A DNA stretch of 64,000 nucleotides, taken from contig NC_082594.1 in the NCBI RefSeq assembly GCF_030936135.1, forward strand, positions 129,122,668-129,186,667, in the 5' to 3' direction. The notes under the pieces were generated by a model. That model searched no databases, was not told the DNA's origin, and saw only the letters and a list, made by a program, of their open reading frames with translations. The stretch is from Gavia stellata (lineage: Eukaryota; Chordata; Aves; Gaviiformes; Gaviidae). Shown in pieces: positions 26,601 through 38,800 of the stretch; position 1 is the first letter of the stretch; every line of letters begins with the position of its first letter. The translations under genes were made by a program, and so were the position numbers.

Positions 26601-27586
26601 TATTTAAAGAAGGCTTCCAGTCAGTTTTAACCGAATCATTCTGCTTCTGTCTCTGCATTTGAAGGGTTTCCCCTAGTTTCCTGGTTTTTTCCTATTGTTA
26701 AGGACCTGTGCTAGCTAGGAAGCTAACACATAGCAGACTTAAGCATCAAATTCTTCAGGGAATAAAACTTTAAAAATAATAGCACCTGACTTGTAAAGAG
26801 GGAGAGTTCAGGTTGAAGAGGAGCTTTGTTACAAGGTCCCTATAATAAAAACTTGCCCTTCAACCTGTGGATTTACAAAGTGCCATTAAAACAGTGGAAA
26901 GCAGCATTCTAGTTTGAAGACATGAGGAAGGTGCTATGAGAACCTTAGCAAAGACTCAGTTTACATGAAGGAGCTGGAGGAGGGGGTTAGGTCAAGTGTG
27001 GTGGAGGCTTCTCACACTGGCAGTGCAGACTTCCCTCTATCATCTCAAAACTCAGGTTTCCATAATAACCCTGTCTTAAAAACCTACCTACAGCAGCCTG
27101 TGTACACTATTGCTGCAAGCCTCTGCGTTGCGCTCCCAGGTCTCACTAAGCTGCTGCCAGTTTCTTGGTTTTTTTGCACACTGTAGTTGTCATCTCACTG
27201 GTCTCCCTGTCTGATCAGGTTCCAGTCCAAATTATCTTCCTTGTTTAGAATACTCAGTATGAACTTAGTCTAATCTGTTTAGTCTGATAAATGCTTTCCC
27301 TCTCTAGTCTGTATTATGTGAGAAGAATTTCCTTGGGGCTTTTCTGCTAGCAGCTTTCACCTGCTAAGCCCTTGCCCCCTCTGGAAGTCTGTTTCTTCTG
27401 CAGCTTCAGCTGCAAACATCACCTTTGTTCTCTTCCTTTTTCAGGCCTACTTCCCGACACGACACCAGAAAAACATGGAAGGATGATGGAATGAATTCGT
27501 TAGAATTCAAGCTCCTTTCCAGGACAAAGCATCCTCTTTATACCAACATCACTGTGGATATTGGATACGTTCCCCCATTTTCTTAA
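14422..27586 (+). CDS. B4GALT3-like protein, divergent active site (probable pseudoenzyme), six coding exons
   Basis: The coding exons are 14422-14659, 21572-21807, 22688-22878, 23444-23566, 26365-26469 and 27445-27586, total 1035 nt, 344 residues plus stop. All junctions are GT-AG and keep frame. The start aligns with the B4GALT3 N-terminus (MxxxxxExPC). The architecture is a short cytosolic tail, a Golgi membrane anchor (about residues 11-27), a stem, then a GT7 domain. The closest family member is B4GALT3, from DYSKPHDVYTNLS, PGGRYRP and [19 protein letters not shown], but the long Pro-rich B4GALT3 tail is missing. Retained are Cys72/114 and Cys185/204 (family disulphides) and [10 protein letters not shown] (residues 189-198). 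Changed, in bovine B4GALT1 numbering, are P187A, F188Y, R191Q, Y289F, W314S, D318N, M344V and H347Y. UDP-Gal transfer is therefore unlikely by the normal mechanism. It converges on B4GALT4 downstream. It could instead be an enzyme with altered chemistry. Confidence 0.92.
14660..21571 (+). other. Intron 1 of the B4GALT3-like gene
   Basis: This is a 6.9-kb AT-rich intron. It holds an A-rich low-complexity stretch at about 19804-19866 and T runs near 17960. No repeat family, nested gene or second promoter was recognised in it. Confidence 0.7.
21572..21807 (+). CDS. B4GALT3-like coding exon 2: nucleotide-binding start of GT7 domain
   Basis: It encodes residues 80-158, ending [18 protein letters not shown]. 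The canonical VPHRxRE / IPFRNRQE motif that contacts UDP reads VAYRNQEKYL here, so Pro, the aromatic/His position and the second Arg are all changed. The acceptor is CTCCTTACAG and the donor CAG|GTAAAT, phase 0. Confidence 0.9.
22688..22878 (+). CDS. B4GALT3-like coding exon 3: DVD motif
   Basis: It is 191 nt, the same size class as the B4GALT3 exon and one codon longer than the B4GALT4 exon here. It carries [10 protein letters not shown], the metal-binding HDVD motif and the second disulphide pair (WDC...YVCDE). This is the best conserved part of the protein. The donor is AC|GTAAGT. Confidence 0.92.
23444..23566 (+). CDS. B4GALT3-like coding exon 4: flexible loop with W and D lost
   Basis: It is 123 nt, identical in size to the B4GALT4 exon. 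FFGGVSALTPEHYMKMNGF is canonical except Phe for the acceptor-site Tyr. The loop motif [10 protein letters not shown] reads YWGSGGENDD, so the conserved Trp and the catalytic Asp are replaced. The donor AG|GTACTA is weaker than the others. Confidence 0.9.
26365..26469 (+). CDS. B4GALT3-like coding exon 5: metal-ligand region lost
   Basis: It is 105 nt, the same size as in B4GALT4. It begins IQLAGMKI like other family members. The segment normally MVKHRGDKGNE then reads VMDYNEETETQ, so both the Met and His metal ligands and the basic lid segment are replaced by acidic residues, with no gap in the alignment. Confidence 0.9.
27445..27586 (+). CDS. B4GALT3-like coding exon 6: C-terminus
   Basis: It is 142 nt including TAA, identical in length to the B4GALT4 terminal exon. 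It retains TWKDDGMNSL and HPLYTNITVDIG, with a conserved sequon NIT, then ends abruptly after YVPPFS. Confidence 0.92.
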
Positions 27587-28050
27587 GAGAATGAAAGCAG
27601 AGTTTGGGCTCAGCATGGCAGCATGCCTCTGGGTGTTCAGCCTCTACTGCCTGGTGTGTGTCCGCACCACTTGAGACTAATCCTTTTGTCTTTCAAGCAT
27701 TTCACTTCTGACTATTTCAGATCTAGAAGAAAAGGCTTCAGCAGTAGGGTGTGATAGCTAATAAACAGGCTCTGGCTTACTGTAAAAATTGTCCAAGCAC
27801 TGTATAACCAACTGCTGAGCCAGACCCACCTCCCGGTCCTTGGGGAACAAGGTCTGCTTGAGAGTAAGCTGACCCAAGTTTTCTGGAACCTTTGTTCCAC
27901 AGCTGGATCACTCTGTCCTGCTGCATACTTAAGTGTTAATGGGGGTGCAAGCTGTGGTGTCAGACAGGCCCCTGAAGTGCTCTATTTTGAGAAAGGGTTA
28001 AAGCCAGGTACAGTTCTGTAAATATCTTTTGTGAATTTAAGTAAAATAAA
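27587..28050 (+). terminator. 3'UTR and poly(A) signals of the B4GALT3-like gene
   Basis: AATAAA occurs at 27760-27765 and again at 28045-28050, 0.17 and 0.46 kb after the stop. The second lies in an AT-rich context (GTAAAATAAATTGAG) and is the likelier main site. Confidence 0.55.
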
Positions 28051-28204
28051 TTGAGTTACATGTTTGGGTTAAGGTTTTCTAGACTATTTAATAAGAGTCT
28101 AACAAAGGAGAAAGTTGCCCTGAAACCAGACAAAACCAGAGCTTAAGCCCTTGGTTTTTTTCTGGCCTGATCCGTGAGTGTTTAAATGTGTTTATTGTAG
28201 CTGT

Positions 28205-28270
28205 AAGTAATTCAGGCTGAATGGGACCTGAGGCTGTCACCTAGTCTAACCTCCTGCTCAGAGTAGGGAA
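28205..28270 (-). mobile_element. Old short CR1 fragment
   Basis: The segment AGGCTGAATGGGACCTGAGG followed by CACCTAGTCTAACCTCCTGC matches the reverse complement of the conserved CR1 3' region. Only about 65 bp remains and it is diverged. It lies in the gap between the two convergent genes. Confidence 0.6.
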
Positions 28271-29179
28271 ATGAATCTAGTATTTCAGCTGTTGCTCAAA
28301 CATTAATTATCTTTCAAGGTTGATCTGTCTTCAGTATGAAATACCTCAGAGAAATTAAATACTGGAGGAAAATCTAAGTCAAACATATCAACAGTGGAGC
28401 TGTGACCCTGTCAGGAATGCACTTGTACTTACCTGACTGTGAGACTGACACAGTCTGCTCAAGACCTTGCCCTTTCTCTGTAGAGTCAGGCAGTAGCACT
28501 GCCTACCAGGTCCAATTATTTCCACAAGCATGACACAGAGTATTTTTGCTTATTAGTTGTAGATACTAAAATTTCCTGTTCACTGAAAAGCTGTATCTAT
28601 CCCACTAAACACCAAAGAACTTATTCCAACTGTAGAGAAGACTGAAGCTTTAAATAACATGTCAACCAGCTGGAGAACCATTCCTTCAATATTCTAGTAA
28701 GCAAAAGTTGCTTTTTGTCATGTCATTCTTAATATATTGTGTCCTAAAAGAAACTCTCCCAAGCGTGGCTTCACATCTGCCTGCAAGGGATGCATAACCA
28801 ACAAGCCAGGGTAAGGGAAGTGCTCTAATCAAGATTTTCACAGAAATCCTGTAACATAGTGGAACGGTTAGTTACCCACAGACTTTCACCAGGCTTCTAA
28901 AACAAGAATCACAAATAATAATGGCCTAGGTATGTATACAAATACGCACTCTGCTAACAGTGTGGCCCAAAGCATTAAAAAAAAAAATATATGGACATGA
29001 ATTTCTCTCCATCTGACATAGCTGGCCACTGCATTTCCATCCACATCCCTCCAGAACAATACACAGCCTACTGCAGAACTGAGACTTTCATTCCGCCACA
29101 GGACACTTCAGCAGGCCGAGGGCAGGGTGAGTTGAGCTCATGAAGGACAAGAGAAGCCTTTTGAATTCAATGGAGTGTA

Positions 29180-29185
29180 TTTATT
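29180..29185 (-). terminator. Poly(A) signal of B4GALT4
   Basis: AATAAA on the minus strand lies about 545 bases after the B4GALT4 stop codon. It implies a 3'UTR of roughly 0.55-0.57 kb and leaves about 1.1 kb between the two convergent transcripts. Confidence 0.6.
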
Positions 29186-29729
29186 GAGAGATTTTTAACA
29201 TCTCCTTACCCATTACCATTGTTGCCCTTCCTTCACTCATAAGCAGTTTTTCCTCAGGCTGGACAAAATAAGCTTTTCTCAGTGAATGTGTAGTTGGTGA
29301 AGAATTCTTGTGCTTTTAATGAGGAAAGACTGGCCTGTTCCTTTTGAAGTCATGGCAATGTTGGCAGCACGAGGCAGCCTTCCCCCTACAACAAATAAGA
29401 AGTTTAGGAATAGCTGCAACGACAATTCTTTTTTTCAGAAGACTTAGTTCAAGTCCTTCCACCGGACGAGCCCAAACAAGGACACTTTCACAAATGTCGC
29501 AGCAGAAAGTGCATAGAAGAACACGAGGACCTGTCCCTCAGGTCAGTCCATACCTCCAGTCCTCCCAAAAGGAAATTCTCAACCGATCGACTAGATGCTG
29601 TGAAAAACAACTTTCTTCTGTGCTACGGAAGTACTCTTTCAAGCAGAGCGCCGGGAGTCATTTGCTGTAGCAGCAGCAACCCCACAAAAGGTCTGTTGCC
29701 ATTTCCTATAACCTGAGCAGTGCTCACCC

Positions 29730-29871
29730 TTATGAGATCTTGGGCTGCATGCTGAAATCCACTGTGATGTTGACATATAAAGGGTTATGTTCCACTGAGA
29801 GCAGTTTATACGAACAAGAGTTCAGCCCATCTGTTTTCCACGTTCTAGATACCTGACGTAGAAGCTTCATC
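29730..29871 (-). CDS. B4GALT4: B4GALT4 terminal coding exon
   Basis: It is 142 nt including TAA. It encodes [19 protein letters not shown] and [11 protein letters not shown], then a tail (SMQPKIS) longer than the human WFGA ending. The acceptor is TTGTCCTCAG. Confidence 0.93.
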
Positions 29872-32800
29872 CTGAGGACAAAAAGGAGAAAATCTTCATT
29901 GATATGCAAACGAGAGGAGTTTTGAGCTCTTTCCCGTGACTAGTAAACTTGGAGGCAGAGCTGCAGCCTTCCTGTATCTGCTGGGAATGTAAAGTCATGC
30001 TTTTCCTGTCCTCAGCAAGTCAGACACAGGGGGAAAAAGGCCTTTGGTTTAATCTCTGAAGTCATATACTCAAAACATATCCATGTAACCGTAACTTTGG
30101 AAGTTTGTAAGGAACATTATCCGGTCAGTTCTAGGCAGATCTCATGTACAGAACAAGAGCTGCCAGCTGTGAACAGGGGTGTCACACGGGTGTCCCCCAG
30201 GGCCTCTGGGTACCACAAAATGCCCATTTGGCCTAGAGCAAAGAACCTGGCCCTCAGGTGCCTGGCTCCCAGTCACATACCAAGACAATGCAAGGTGGAA
30301 CACTGTTCTTGACTCACCTCTCTCCGTTCTCCTCATTACCGTGGTCTCGTTTGTGGAAGATCATCGTGTACCTGGCTACATCAGCAGATGGCCTCACCAC
30401 TCTCATCTTCTGCATCTCAACCCTGGAAGAAGCAATAGTGCCATGAGCAAGACATCACCTATAAACAAGCTCTTAAGTAAAAAAAGAGCCCAACATTTGG
30501 AGACTTTATCTCTTGTAGATGCCATGGAAGCAAGCATAGAGAACTGTAAGAAACTTATCTGTGTCTCTTCCACACCGATTTTGCCAGAGAAATGGGGCTC
30601 AGAGTTGCATTTCTGGAGAATAGGTCCAGTAGGGTGACAGATACCCCTTTCTTTTGAACAGAAGCTGGTAGCTACCACAGTAGAGGTTGTGTAGAGCTTT
30701 AAGCACACATTATACAACAGAGTACATTTAAATTAGTATTGTCTGGTCTAGTTTGTACTGCCCTGTATTAACCTAGGAGGTCTGTAGCAGGATTCCACAC
30801 GTTTTGCAACAAGTTCATCTCAACTCCTGCAATAAAGCTCCTATACTTGGTAGTTCTCCACTTAAAAAGGAAAAAAAAAGCTTGTTTTCTTTTTTAATAG
30901 CTGCAAAGTTTTTGTTTGTTCACATGAAGAAAAATTTCTTGGAGAACAGTACCAGAAACACTAAGCCCTGTGCATGGATTTAAGTATCTGACATCAGGCA
31001 CTTGATTGGAGCTTTTGACCTTAAACATATATGTGGAGCACAACAATTTTGCTCTGTCAGCAGAAAGGGTTAGCTTCATGACAATGGAATTAAGGAATAA
31101 GCCTAGGTCTTTGCTAGTCACATCAGCAGCTGAAAGAGCAATAGGAAACTACGAATTGAAGAAACTGAGCCCCTTACAGATTTCCAATGGCTGTAGCAGT
31201 AAATTATCAAACAAATACAACAAACTATCTGAAAAATCTCTTTGGCATGCACACCTTAGGAAGGGGCCCGAAAGAGACCACCACATTTAGCACAGAGGCA
31301 AAGCGGTAGGACCTGAGAGCACTCTTGAAGTTCTTGAAGATACCGAAGGGGCTGCTGCCATCTGCTGTCTTCGCAGAGGAAGGCTGCAAGGATCTCCATC
31401 CAACACCCCACCGAGACAGCAAGCTTCCCGTTGCCTACCCGCTGCAAACTCTGTCACCAGCCCAGTCCAAGACCCACCCAAGAGGAAAGGCATGAGCCAA
31501 GCCCAGTTGCAGTGCGCGTTCTGGGTCACACAATGTGGTTTCCTCACCAACACCACAACAGCTGCAAAGTTAGGAGGCACCACATGCGAGCAAGCATCGC
31601 TTTTGAGTCCAATCACTTGCAAACATTGTGGAGACCCTCAATAAATCCTGCTGATCTGCTGCACAGCTGGTTCTCTGCCGCCCACAGAAACATTTGAAAG
31701 AACACCGCTATCACCTTTGTCCGCTCATTAACTGTGACGCTTCTCAGGACGCTGGGGAATAAGATGGTACCAAGCCATCCCCTACCACTATAAAAGCCAG
31801 CTCCCAAGAGGTCACAGAGAAGACGTTGGTGTCTCTAGTGAGAAGTAGGGAGAAATGAGAAAAGTTATGATTAAGAAGGGACAGAAACCCATGTCACCAG
31901 CAGAGCTTTTAGATTTGAGATACAGCTGACTGATCTGCTGAACTGACACAGAGAACAACTTTCATTTGGAAGTTCCTAACTTTAACACACTTGATTTCAC
32001 CAGTGTAGTTATTTAGTATCACCAGCAGTATGAATTTTATGTCCCCCAAATGTTTGTTTACACATTTAAGCAATTGAAAAGGATAAACGTTTAAGACTGA
32101 CAGAGTATACCCAAGTTACAAACTGACAGGCTCTGCCAGCAGAGCTTGCGGGGTTGTGGGGTGGTTTTTTTTTAGTTGTTGGGGATTTTTTTTTTTTCCT
32201 TCCTCCACTAGCAGCAATGCAGGATTAGAGGTTTCTTCCTAGGCAAAAGATCAACGTAAAACTTTTGTTGACTCCTTTGTGCCACTAAAACTCTCAAACT
32301 AACAAGTTTCTCCTACATTGACAGGCATGTCTGCAAAACTGGTTTTAACAAGAGCAAAGGGCATATGCATATACAAGCAGTCTTTCTAAAATTCAAGTTA
32401 TTCACTATCTTAACTATAATCAACACCACCCACATACAAACTAAGCCCTGCTTGGAATAAATCATGGTAATCAATGAATGCGAAAAACCCAATCCCACCA
32501 AAACCAAAACACTCCCATGCTCTTCTCTTGCAAAGTACCGGAAGTCAATACTTGTGTCTCTTTGGCAAATCACACTCCAGACTTAAATCATATTATTTCC
32601 ATTATAACCAATTTCCAAGTGAGAATACAAATACTGTGTAGCTGAGACAAAAACAAAACAAAGCAACTGGAAAAAAAACCCGCAACAAAGCCCACACCCA
32701 ACCAACAATGCTGTCAGGAGGAGGACCAGGTCTCAGGCACGCCTAACCTCTTCAAAGAGGAAACCATTCACAGAACTGCGTCACACACTCCAAAATCCCA

Positions 32801-35800
32801 ATGCAACGCTGTTTTAAATTGAAGCCTCCTGTACTGTTCCGTCTTTGGAGGCCAGGTGTGGAGTCACACCAATGTTTTTATTTTTTAAATTGGTACCTCC
32901 CCCTCTCATGCCCATACCTCTCTAGCCTTTTATGTATTTATTTATTACCTGATTCGAAGGTCATCATCTTCTCCACCCCAACCCCAGTAGTTGTTAGAGA
33001 ATCCATTCACTTTGAAAAACTGATCTCTTGTTAGAGCAGTTACACCTCCAAAATATCCCTGGTACCGTAACCTAGAAGTACACAAAAAAAAGAGAATGAA
33101 GAATTAAAAGTCAAATTCTACCAACAATGAAAATATCACCCCGAAAACTCTGGATCTAGACCTGTCTTTCGCAGAGTTAAGGGTGCGGAAATCCATGACG
33201 TAGGTCCTGTTCTTTTCCTCTTTTCAGGAAGAGAAAGTGATTTGCTTTAGGCCAGAAAAAGTTAAGTCTCCAACAGAGAGAACGGAGCCTTCTTCAGTAG
33301 TTGCTTGCTCTCTTTATACAACTCCCCTTGCCAGTCAAAATGGCACTTCACTTCAAGGATTCTGATGAGTAGAAAAGGAACAAAGCTGCACGCTAATACA
33401 GCGGAAGCTTTGCAATAATGATAGCAAGCCATTGGCTATCTTAGAGCTGAATCTGAAAAACCTGGAATGAAATCAGATCACAGCAAGGGGGCATGTGCTA
33501 CTGGACCTCAGCTCCAGCTAGGAATATTGCAGGACCAGTTCCAAGTAAGGTACAGTGCAGGTTACTTAGTAACATAATATCATGGAGCTCAGCTCTAAAG
33601 GAGGTTAATTTCTAACTTCTACCTTCCTTGTCCTGGAAACTGCACCGACTTTTAAAAGGTAATTACATACCATGCTTATTTATCTTCTTATACCATTTTG
33701 CTAATCGCTTTTTATTATATCCTCCTCTCTCTTGCCCTTTAAGGTAAGCATTACAACACAGCCTCTGCCACATTGCCACTGCCATCTTCAGAGGTGACGT
33801 GCACATGGCTGCAGATGGCATTTTTTGCATTTTCTAGATGTATGTGAATCTAAACAGATGAACAAGTTGCCATAATGGATACTTTCTAGCCCTGTCAATT
33901 TACATGCCAGATAAGCAAAGGTGCAATGCTTATTATCATTTCTGGTTTGTCATAAATTTAAAACCAAACAAAACCAACAAAAAATACCCACCAAAAAAAC
34001 AACACACGCAACCTCCCTCATGGACTGTTTTTCCTGGCTGATTTTTGCTCATGTCATAGGATCACAGAAGAATTGGAGAGATTGAAGGGGCCTCTGGAGA
34101 CCAAGTAGTCCAACCCCCCTGCTCAGAGCAGGGTCTGCTAAAGCAAGCTGCTGAGGACCATGTCCATTCAGGTTCTGAGCATCTCTAAGGATGGAGACTC
34201 CACAACCTGTCTGGGCAGCCTGTTCCAGCATTTGACCACCCTCACAGGTTTCTTTTTGTACTTTTAAATGAAGTCTCCTGTATTTCAGTTTGTGCCTATT
34301 GCCTCTTGCCTTTCACTGAGAAGGGTCTAGCTCCACCTTCTTTATTCCCTTCCATCAGGTATGTATGCACTTTGGTAGGATTCTTCCTGAGCTGTCATTT
34401 CTCCACACCCAACAGTCCCAGCACTCTCAGCCTCTCTTCATAGGTCAGATGCTCCGACCCCATAATCATCTCCATGGCCCTTCCCTGGACTCACTCCAGT
34501 ATGTCCACATTTTTATCATACTGGGGAACCCAGAATTGGACACAGCACTCCAGATATCACCTCACCAGGGCTGTGTAGAGTGGCACAATCACCTCCCTCA
34601 ACCTGCTAACGTCCCTTCTAATGCTGCCCAAGATGCTACCGGCCGCCTTTGCCACAAGGGCACATTGCCGGCTGATGTTCAACTTCTTGTCTGCCAGGAC
34701 CCTGGGTCCTCTTCCGCAACGGTGCTTTCCAGACAGTTGGCCTCCAGCATGCACTGGTCCATGGAGTTACTCCTCCCCAGTTGCAGGACTCTGCATTTCC
34801 TTTTAGCTGAACTACTTGAGATTCCTGTTGGCCAAATTCTCCAGCCCGGCAAAGTCCCTGGTGCATCAACCACCACTCCAAGATTGAGATCTTCTGAAAA
34901 CTTGCTGAGGGTGCACTCTGCCCTATTCTCCAGGTTACTAATGAAGATGTTAACCAGTACTGGCCCCAGTATCAACCCCTGGGGTAAACCACTAGCAACT
35001 GGCCTCCAGTTGGACTTTGTTCCACTGATCAGAACCCTTGGAGCCCAGCAGTTCTGCCAGTTTTCAGTCCCTCACTGTTCACTTACGTAGTCCATACTTC
35101 ATCACTTTGTTAATTGGGATGTAATGGGAGACAGTGTTGAAAGCCTTCTTAAGTCAAGATAAACACTACCCAGTACTCCTCCCTCATCCACTAAGGTACT
35201 CAACTCAGAGAAGGTTATCAGGTTGGTCAGGCATGACTTGCAAGTAGATTTTCTTCATCACCTTCCCAGGGATTAGAAGGTGAGGTTGACCAGCCTGTAG
35301 TTCCTCAAATCCTCCTTCTTGCCTGTCCTGAAGATAGAAGTGACATTTATTTTCTTCCAGTCCACAGGAACCTCCCCCAATCACCGTGACCTTTCAAAGA
35401 TAACAGAATGGCCTCCCAATGACAGCAACCAGTTCCCCAACTCATGGATACCTCCCATCAGGTCACATAGTTTCATGGGGTATGCCCAGTTTGATCATCA
35501 ATTCACTTCAGAAATCTCCTGGATTATTTGTGCCTTGTTGTGTTGCCCTTCCAGCAGATACCAGGAGGATTAAAGTCCTCCAAGAGGACCAGGGCCTGTA
35601 TATGTGAGGCTTCTTCCAGTTGTCTGAAAAAAAATCTTCAACTGTCATTTGCTGGGACTGTGATATACTTCCCAAAATATAGTGTTATCTATATAAACAT
35701 ACAAAAAAGGATTGCTCTAGGCAGATGCAGTCTCTCAGGTGCTCTACCTGCATTTTTTAATACCTCTGGAATTTTTTACTCTTCCTTGCTCTCTCCCTTT

Positions 35801-38800
35801 TATCTCCTCTCCTAGAGGAGACCAACCATAAGGTAGGGGAGGTCCTATTGAGTTTTAATTATGGATTACTACCTTGAGATTTCTGCTATGGGTACTCTAG
35901 AGAAATGCAGTGAACAGGTGGAATGGACAGCAAGGAGGTCCCACATAAACAGCAACAGCAGGGAAGAGCCCTCCCCAGCCATGCTTTCAGGCTGCACTGC
36001 CAGTCACCAACAGTACCACATCCCCCTGTTCCAGCAGCCTGGTAGGGTTGGGGAGCTGACTGCCCACCCACACATCCATATATGCACCCCACTGCTTCCT
36101 TATGCACCCTGTAATTCCCCTACACCACTGGAGAGGCAGACACTGAAGGAGCCAGAGCTGTAACAAGGACAGTGCTGTCCACTCAACCCTCCTCAGGCAG
36201 AGCAGAACTGGCAGGGCCCAGGGATATCTTGCTCGTAGGTGACATCATCTATAAAAATGCACCTCTGTAACAATGATCAACCACCTCTTCCCTGAGGACA
36301 AGAGAATATCAGCTCCTTTGGGATTTTTAAAATAGGACTGAAGAAACCATACAATAGAAATGGTCATTAGGAAAGGATGCTGTGCTGGTCTCAAGGAAAT
36401 AGCTTAGCTAAGCTAGGCAAGTTTTTCCCACCCTTACCTTCAAAGTTCGAGTATATAAAGCTTTTCCTAAAGAATCTAAACCCAAGCTGTAGTTTATATA
36501 ACCAAACATAGGGTACTTGCTGTCCAGAGGAGCACAACTGTTAAGATTAGCGTGCACTGCATCACCATAGAGGATATCGCCCTGGAAGAAACACAAACAA
36601 ACAGAACGCCCCAAGAAATCCACAGAAAACCCACATTCCTGCCCAGGACACTGTGTGTTAATGCAAACCATGTATGACTTCCATTTCCTCAACCCCATCT
36701 GAGCAACATGTCTCAGTGTGCTCACCTCAGCCTAAGCAGAACACTGAGGTCACCCAACTGGGATTTCAACCTGTGGGCTCAGCTCAGTTTAGGTATCATT
36801 CTTGAGTTCAGGATCTGAATTCCTTCAGACGTACCCAGGAATTCCCTTGGAAGTAGAGCATTATCCCCACTTCACAGATATGTAAACAGAGGCAGTGACA
36901 CAGAAAAAGTATGAATCTGATTCAAACCACCAGTATCCTAGCGAATACTGGTGCAGGGTATTCACAACACCCTAGTGCCGGCTATTCACAACAAAAGCAT
37001 TTTGTCAGCGTAAGACTCTCTAAAGCCAAAGCTTAAAGCTGACCCATAACTAACAGCGCCTTTCCACAAACAGGAGAAACCTGAGGAAATTAATAGTAAG
37101 ATGATCCCTTAGTAAAAGCAAAAAAAAAAAATTTCCATCTGCATGCTTAGCTAAGCTAAACACTTGCAGTAACTGAGGCCCAAAAGGTTAAGTAAAGCAC
37201 CTCAAGCTTTGTGCCGTGTTCTTAGCCTGGATTCTACATGCCTGTCAATTAGCCAAAACAATGTTTCTGTTGCTTTGGTGCACAACCATCCTGTAGCCCT
37301 CAGCATTCTCTCTGCAAGGCACAGTGCTCCAAAAACTTGTCACAAGCCTAGTCCATTTGTGCTTGTTCCTGTTTTCACTGCATAACTGGAAAGTGAATGT
37401 TATTCGGTAGAAGAATCTGCACATCCCAACCCTTTCTCATATATATTTCAGAAAGGAAACACAGAAATTAAGCAGAACTATACTTCAAAGTACTCTGAGA
37501 TCAGCTTTTAAAAAGCCCAGTTTAATTAGTATTTAGAGTGACATGACATAAGAGGTGACTCTTAAACGAAACACATTCAATGAAACCACTCTAGTCATTA
37601 AATTCACCAAGCACAGGAGCCTTTTTTTCTCTGAGGTAGACTGAACCTGACTTTTCCCTTAAATAGTTTATATCACACTGTTACTTAGGGGACCCATTTA
37701 AAAATCAGAATGATCCGGTATTAGACACTGTACAGCCAAATAATTAAAGGACAAACCTATCCCTTGGCAAATTCTCCCACTTGAGCTCCCAATATCAGAA
37801 GTTACCTCTTCAACAACAAAAGCTAAGTGGCAAGTTTCATTAGCACAATAGTAAGATCATACCGTCAAATCACAGGACCAGGAGACTGCAAATGTATTTC
37901 TAGCTTTGACAGAAGGTCTTCGCACCACCTCTGTCACATTGCTTTCCCCTCAAAACGCCCTTTACCTCACCCCAGAAACCAGAATGATGACAATGATCAC
38001 TCATACAGGTGACCACGGAGCTGACTTCAGAGATGTCTGTGCAGTTATCTTTCGTCAGAAGGCACTCCAGAGAGGCAGAGCATTACCACCAGAAACCTGG
38101 TGTCAGAAGGAAGGGTAGATACCAGCATACAGCTCCATCAGAAGAGGAACATTATCAGTAACGTGGCATTTCCCAGTTGGTATTCTTTCCGTATTACTGG
38201 TTTCCTACCTGTATCCAGTATTGTTCCTGCCAACTACAAGGTGCTTTGGTTGTCTGTCACACATGTAAATGTTAAAGTCATTTTCTGGCACCAGATCCAC
38301 ATCATGGAAAATGAAACAGTCCCAGTTCGCTTCCTTTAGGGCCTCTAGGTATCCTACATTCAGCAGTTTAGCTCGATTAAATTTGGTGTTGCCAGCCTGT
38401 GGAAGAGAATGGAAAAAAACCTCTGAAGAAGGTGTCAAACCTTTTGAACCAGAACTGCTCCCAGGCATTTGTTCTGATCGCGTAGCTCACAATCGCATTT
38501 GTGCGTCACAGCCTTCACAGCAGTAGCTACACAAAGAGCTACCCCATAACATTAGATACAACATCACAGTGGCCAATGATGCAACGTGTTTCTTTAGTCT
38601 CTACTTTTTTTTTTCTTTTCTACAGAATCACTACAGTTGGAAAAGACCTATAAGATCATCAAGTCCAACCATCAACCAACTTGTCATGAACAAACACAGC
38701 CAGGGCCAGGAGAGTCTACAGTTATCTGGGCACCAGAAGTATGCATGCTGCACGATGCAATTTCACTGTTATTGCTGCTCCTGTCCTGGAGTTCCCATCA

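Larger units (their letters stand above)
21808..27444 (+). other. Introns 2-5 of the B4GALT3-like gene
   Basis: The four introns lie between the exons listed. They are AT-rich and hold a G10 run near 23251-23260 and a short A12 run near 24996. I see no repeat insertion or nested coding region. Confidence 0.65.

Noticed and set aside
14422-27586. Calling the plus-strand B4GALT gene a pseudogene
   Set aside because: No stop, frameshift or broken splice dinucleotide in six exons, and structural residues are preserved; divergence is concentrated at the active site.
34365-35090. 241-codon plus-strand open frame
   Set aside because: It is the antisense of a CR1 ORF2 fragment; the sequence is fully explained by the retrotransposon.
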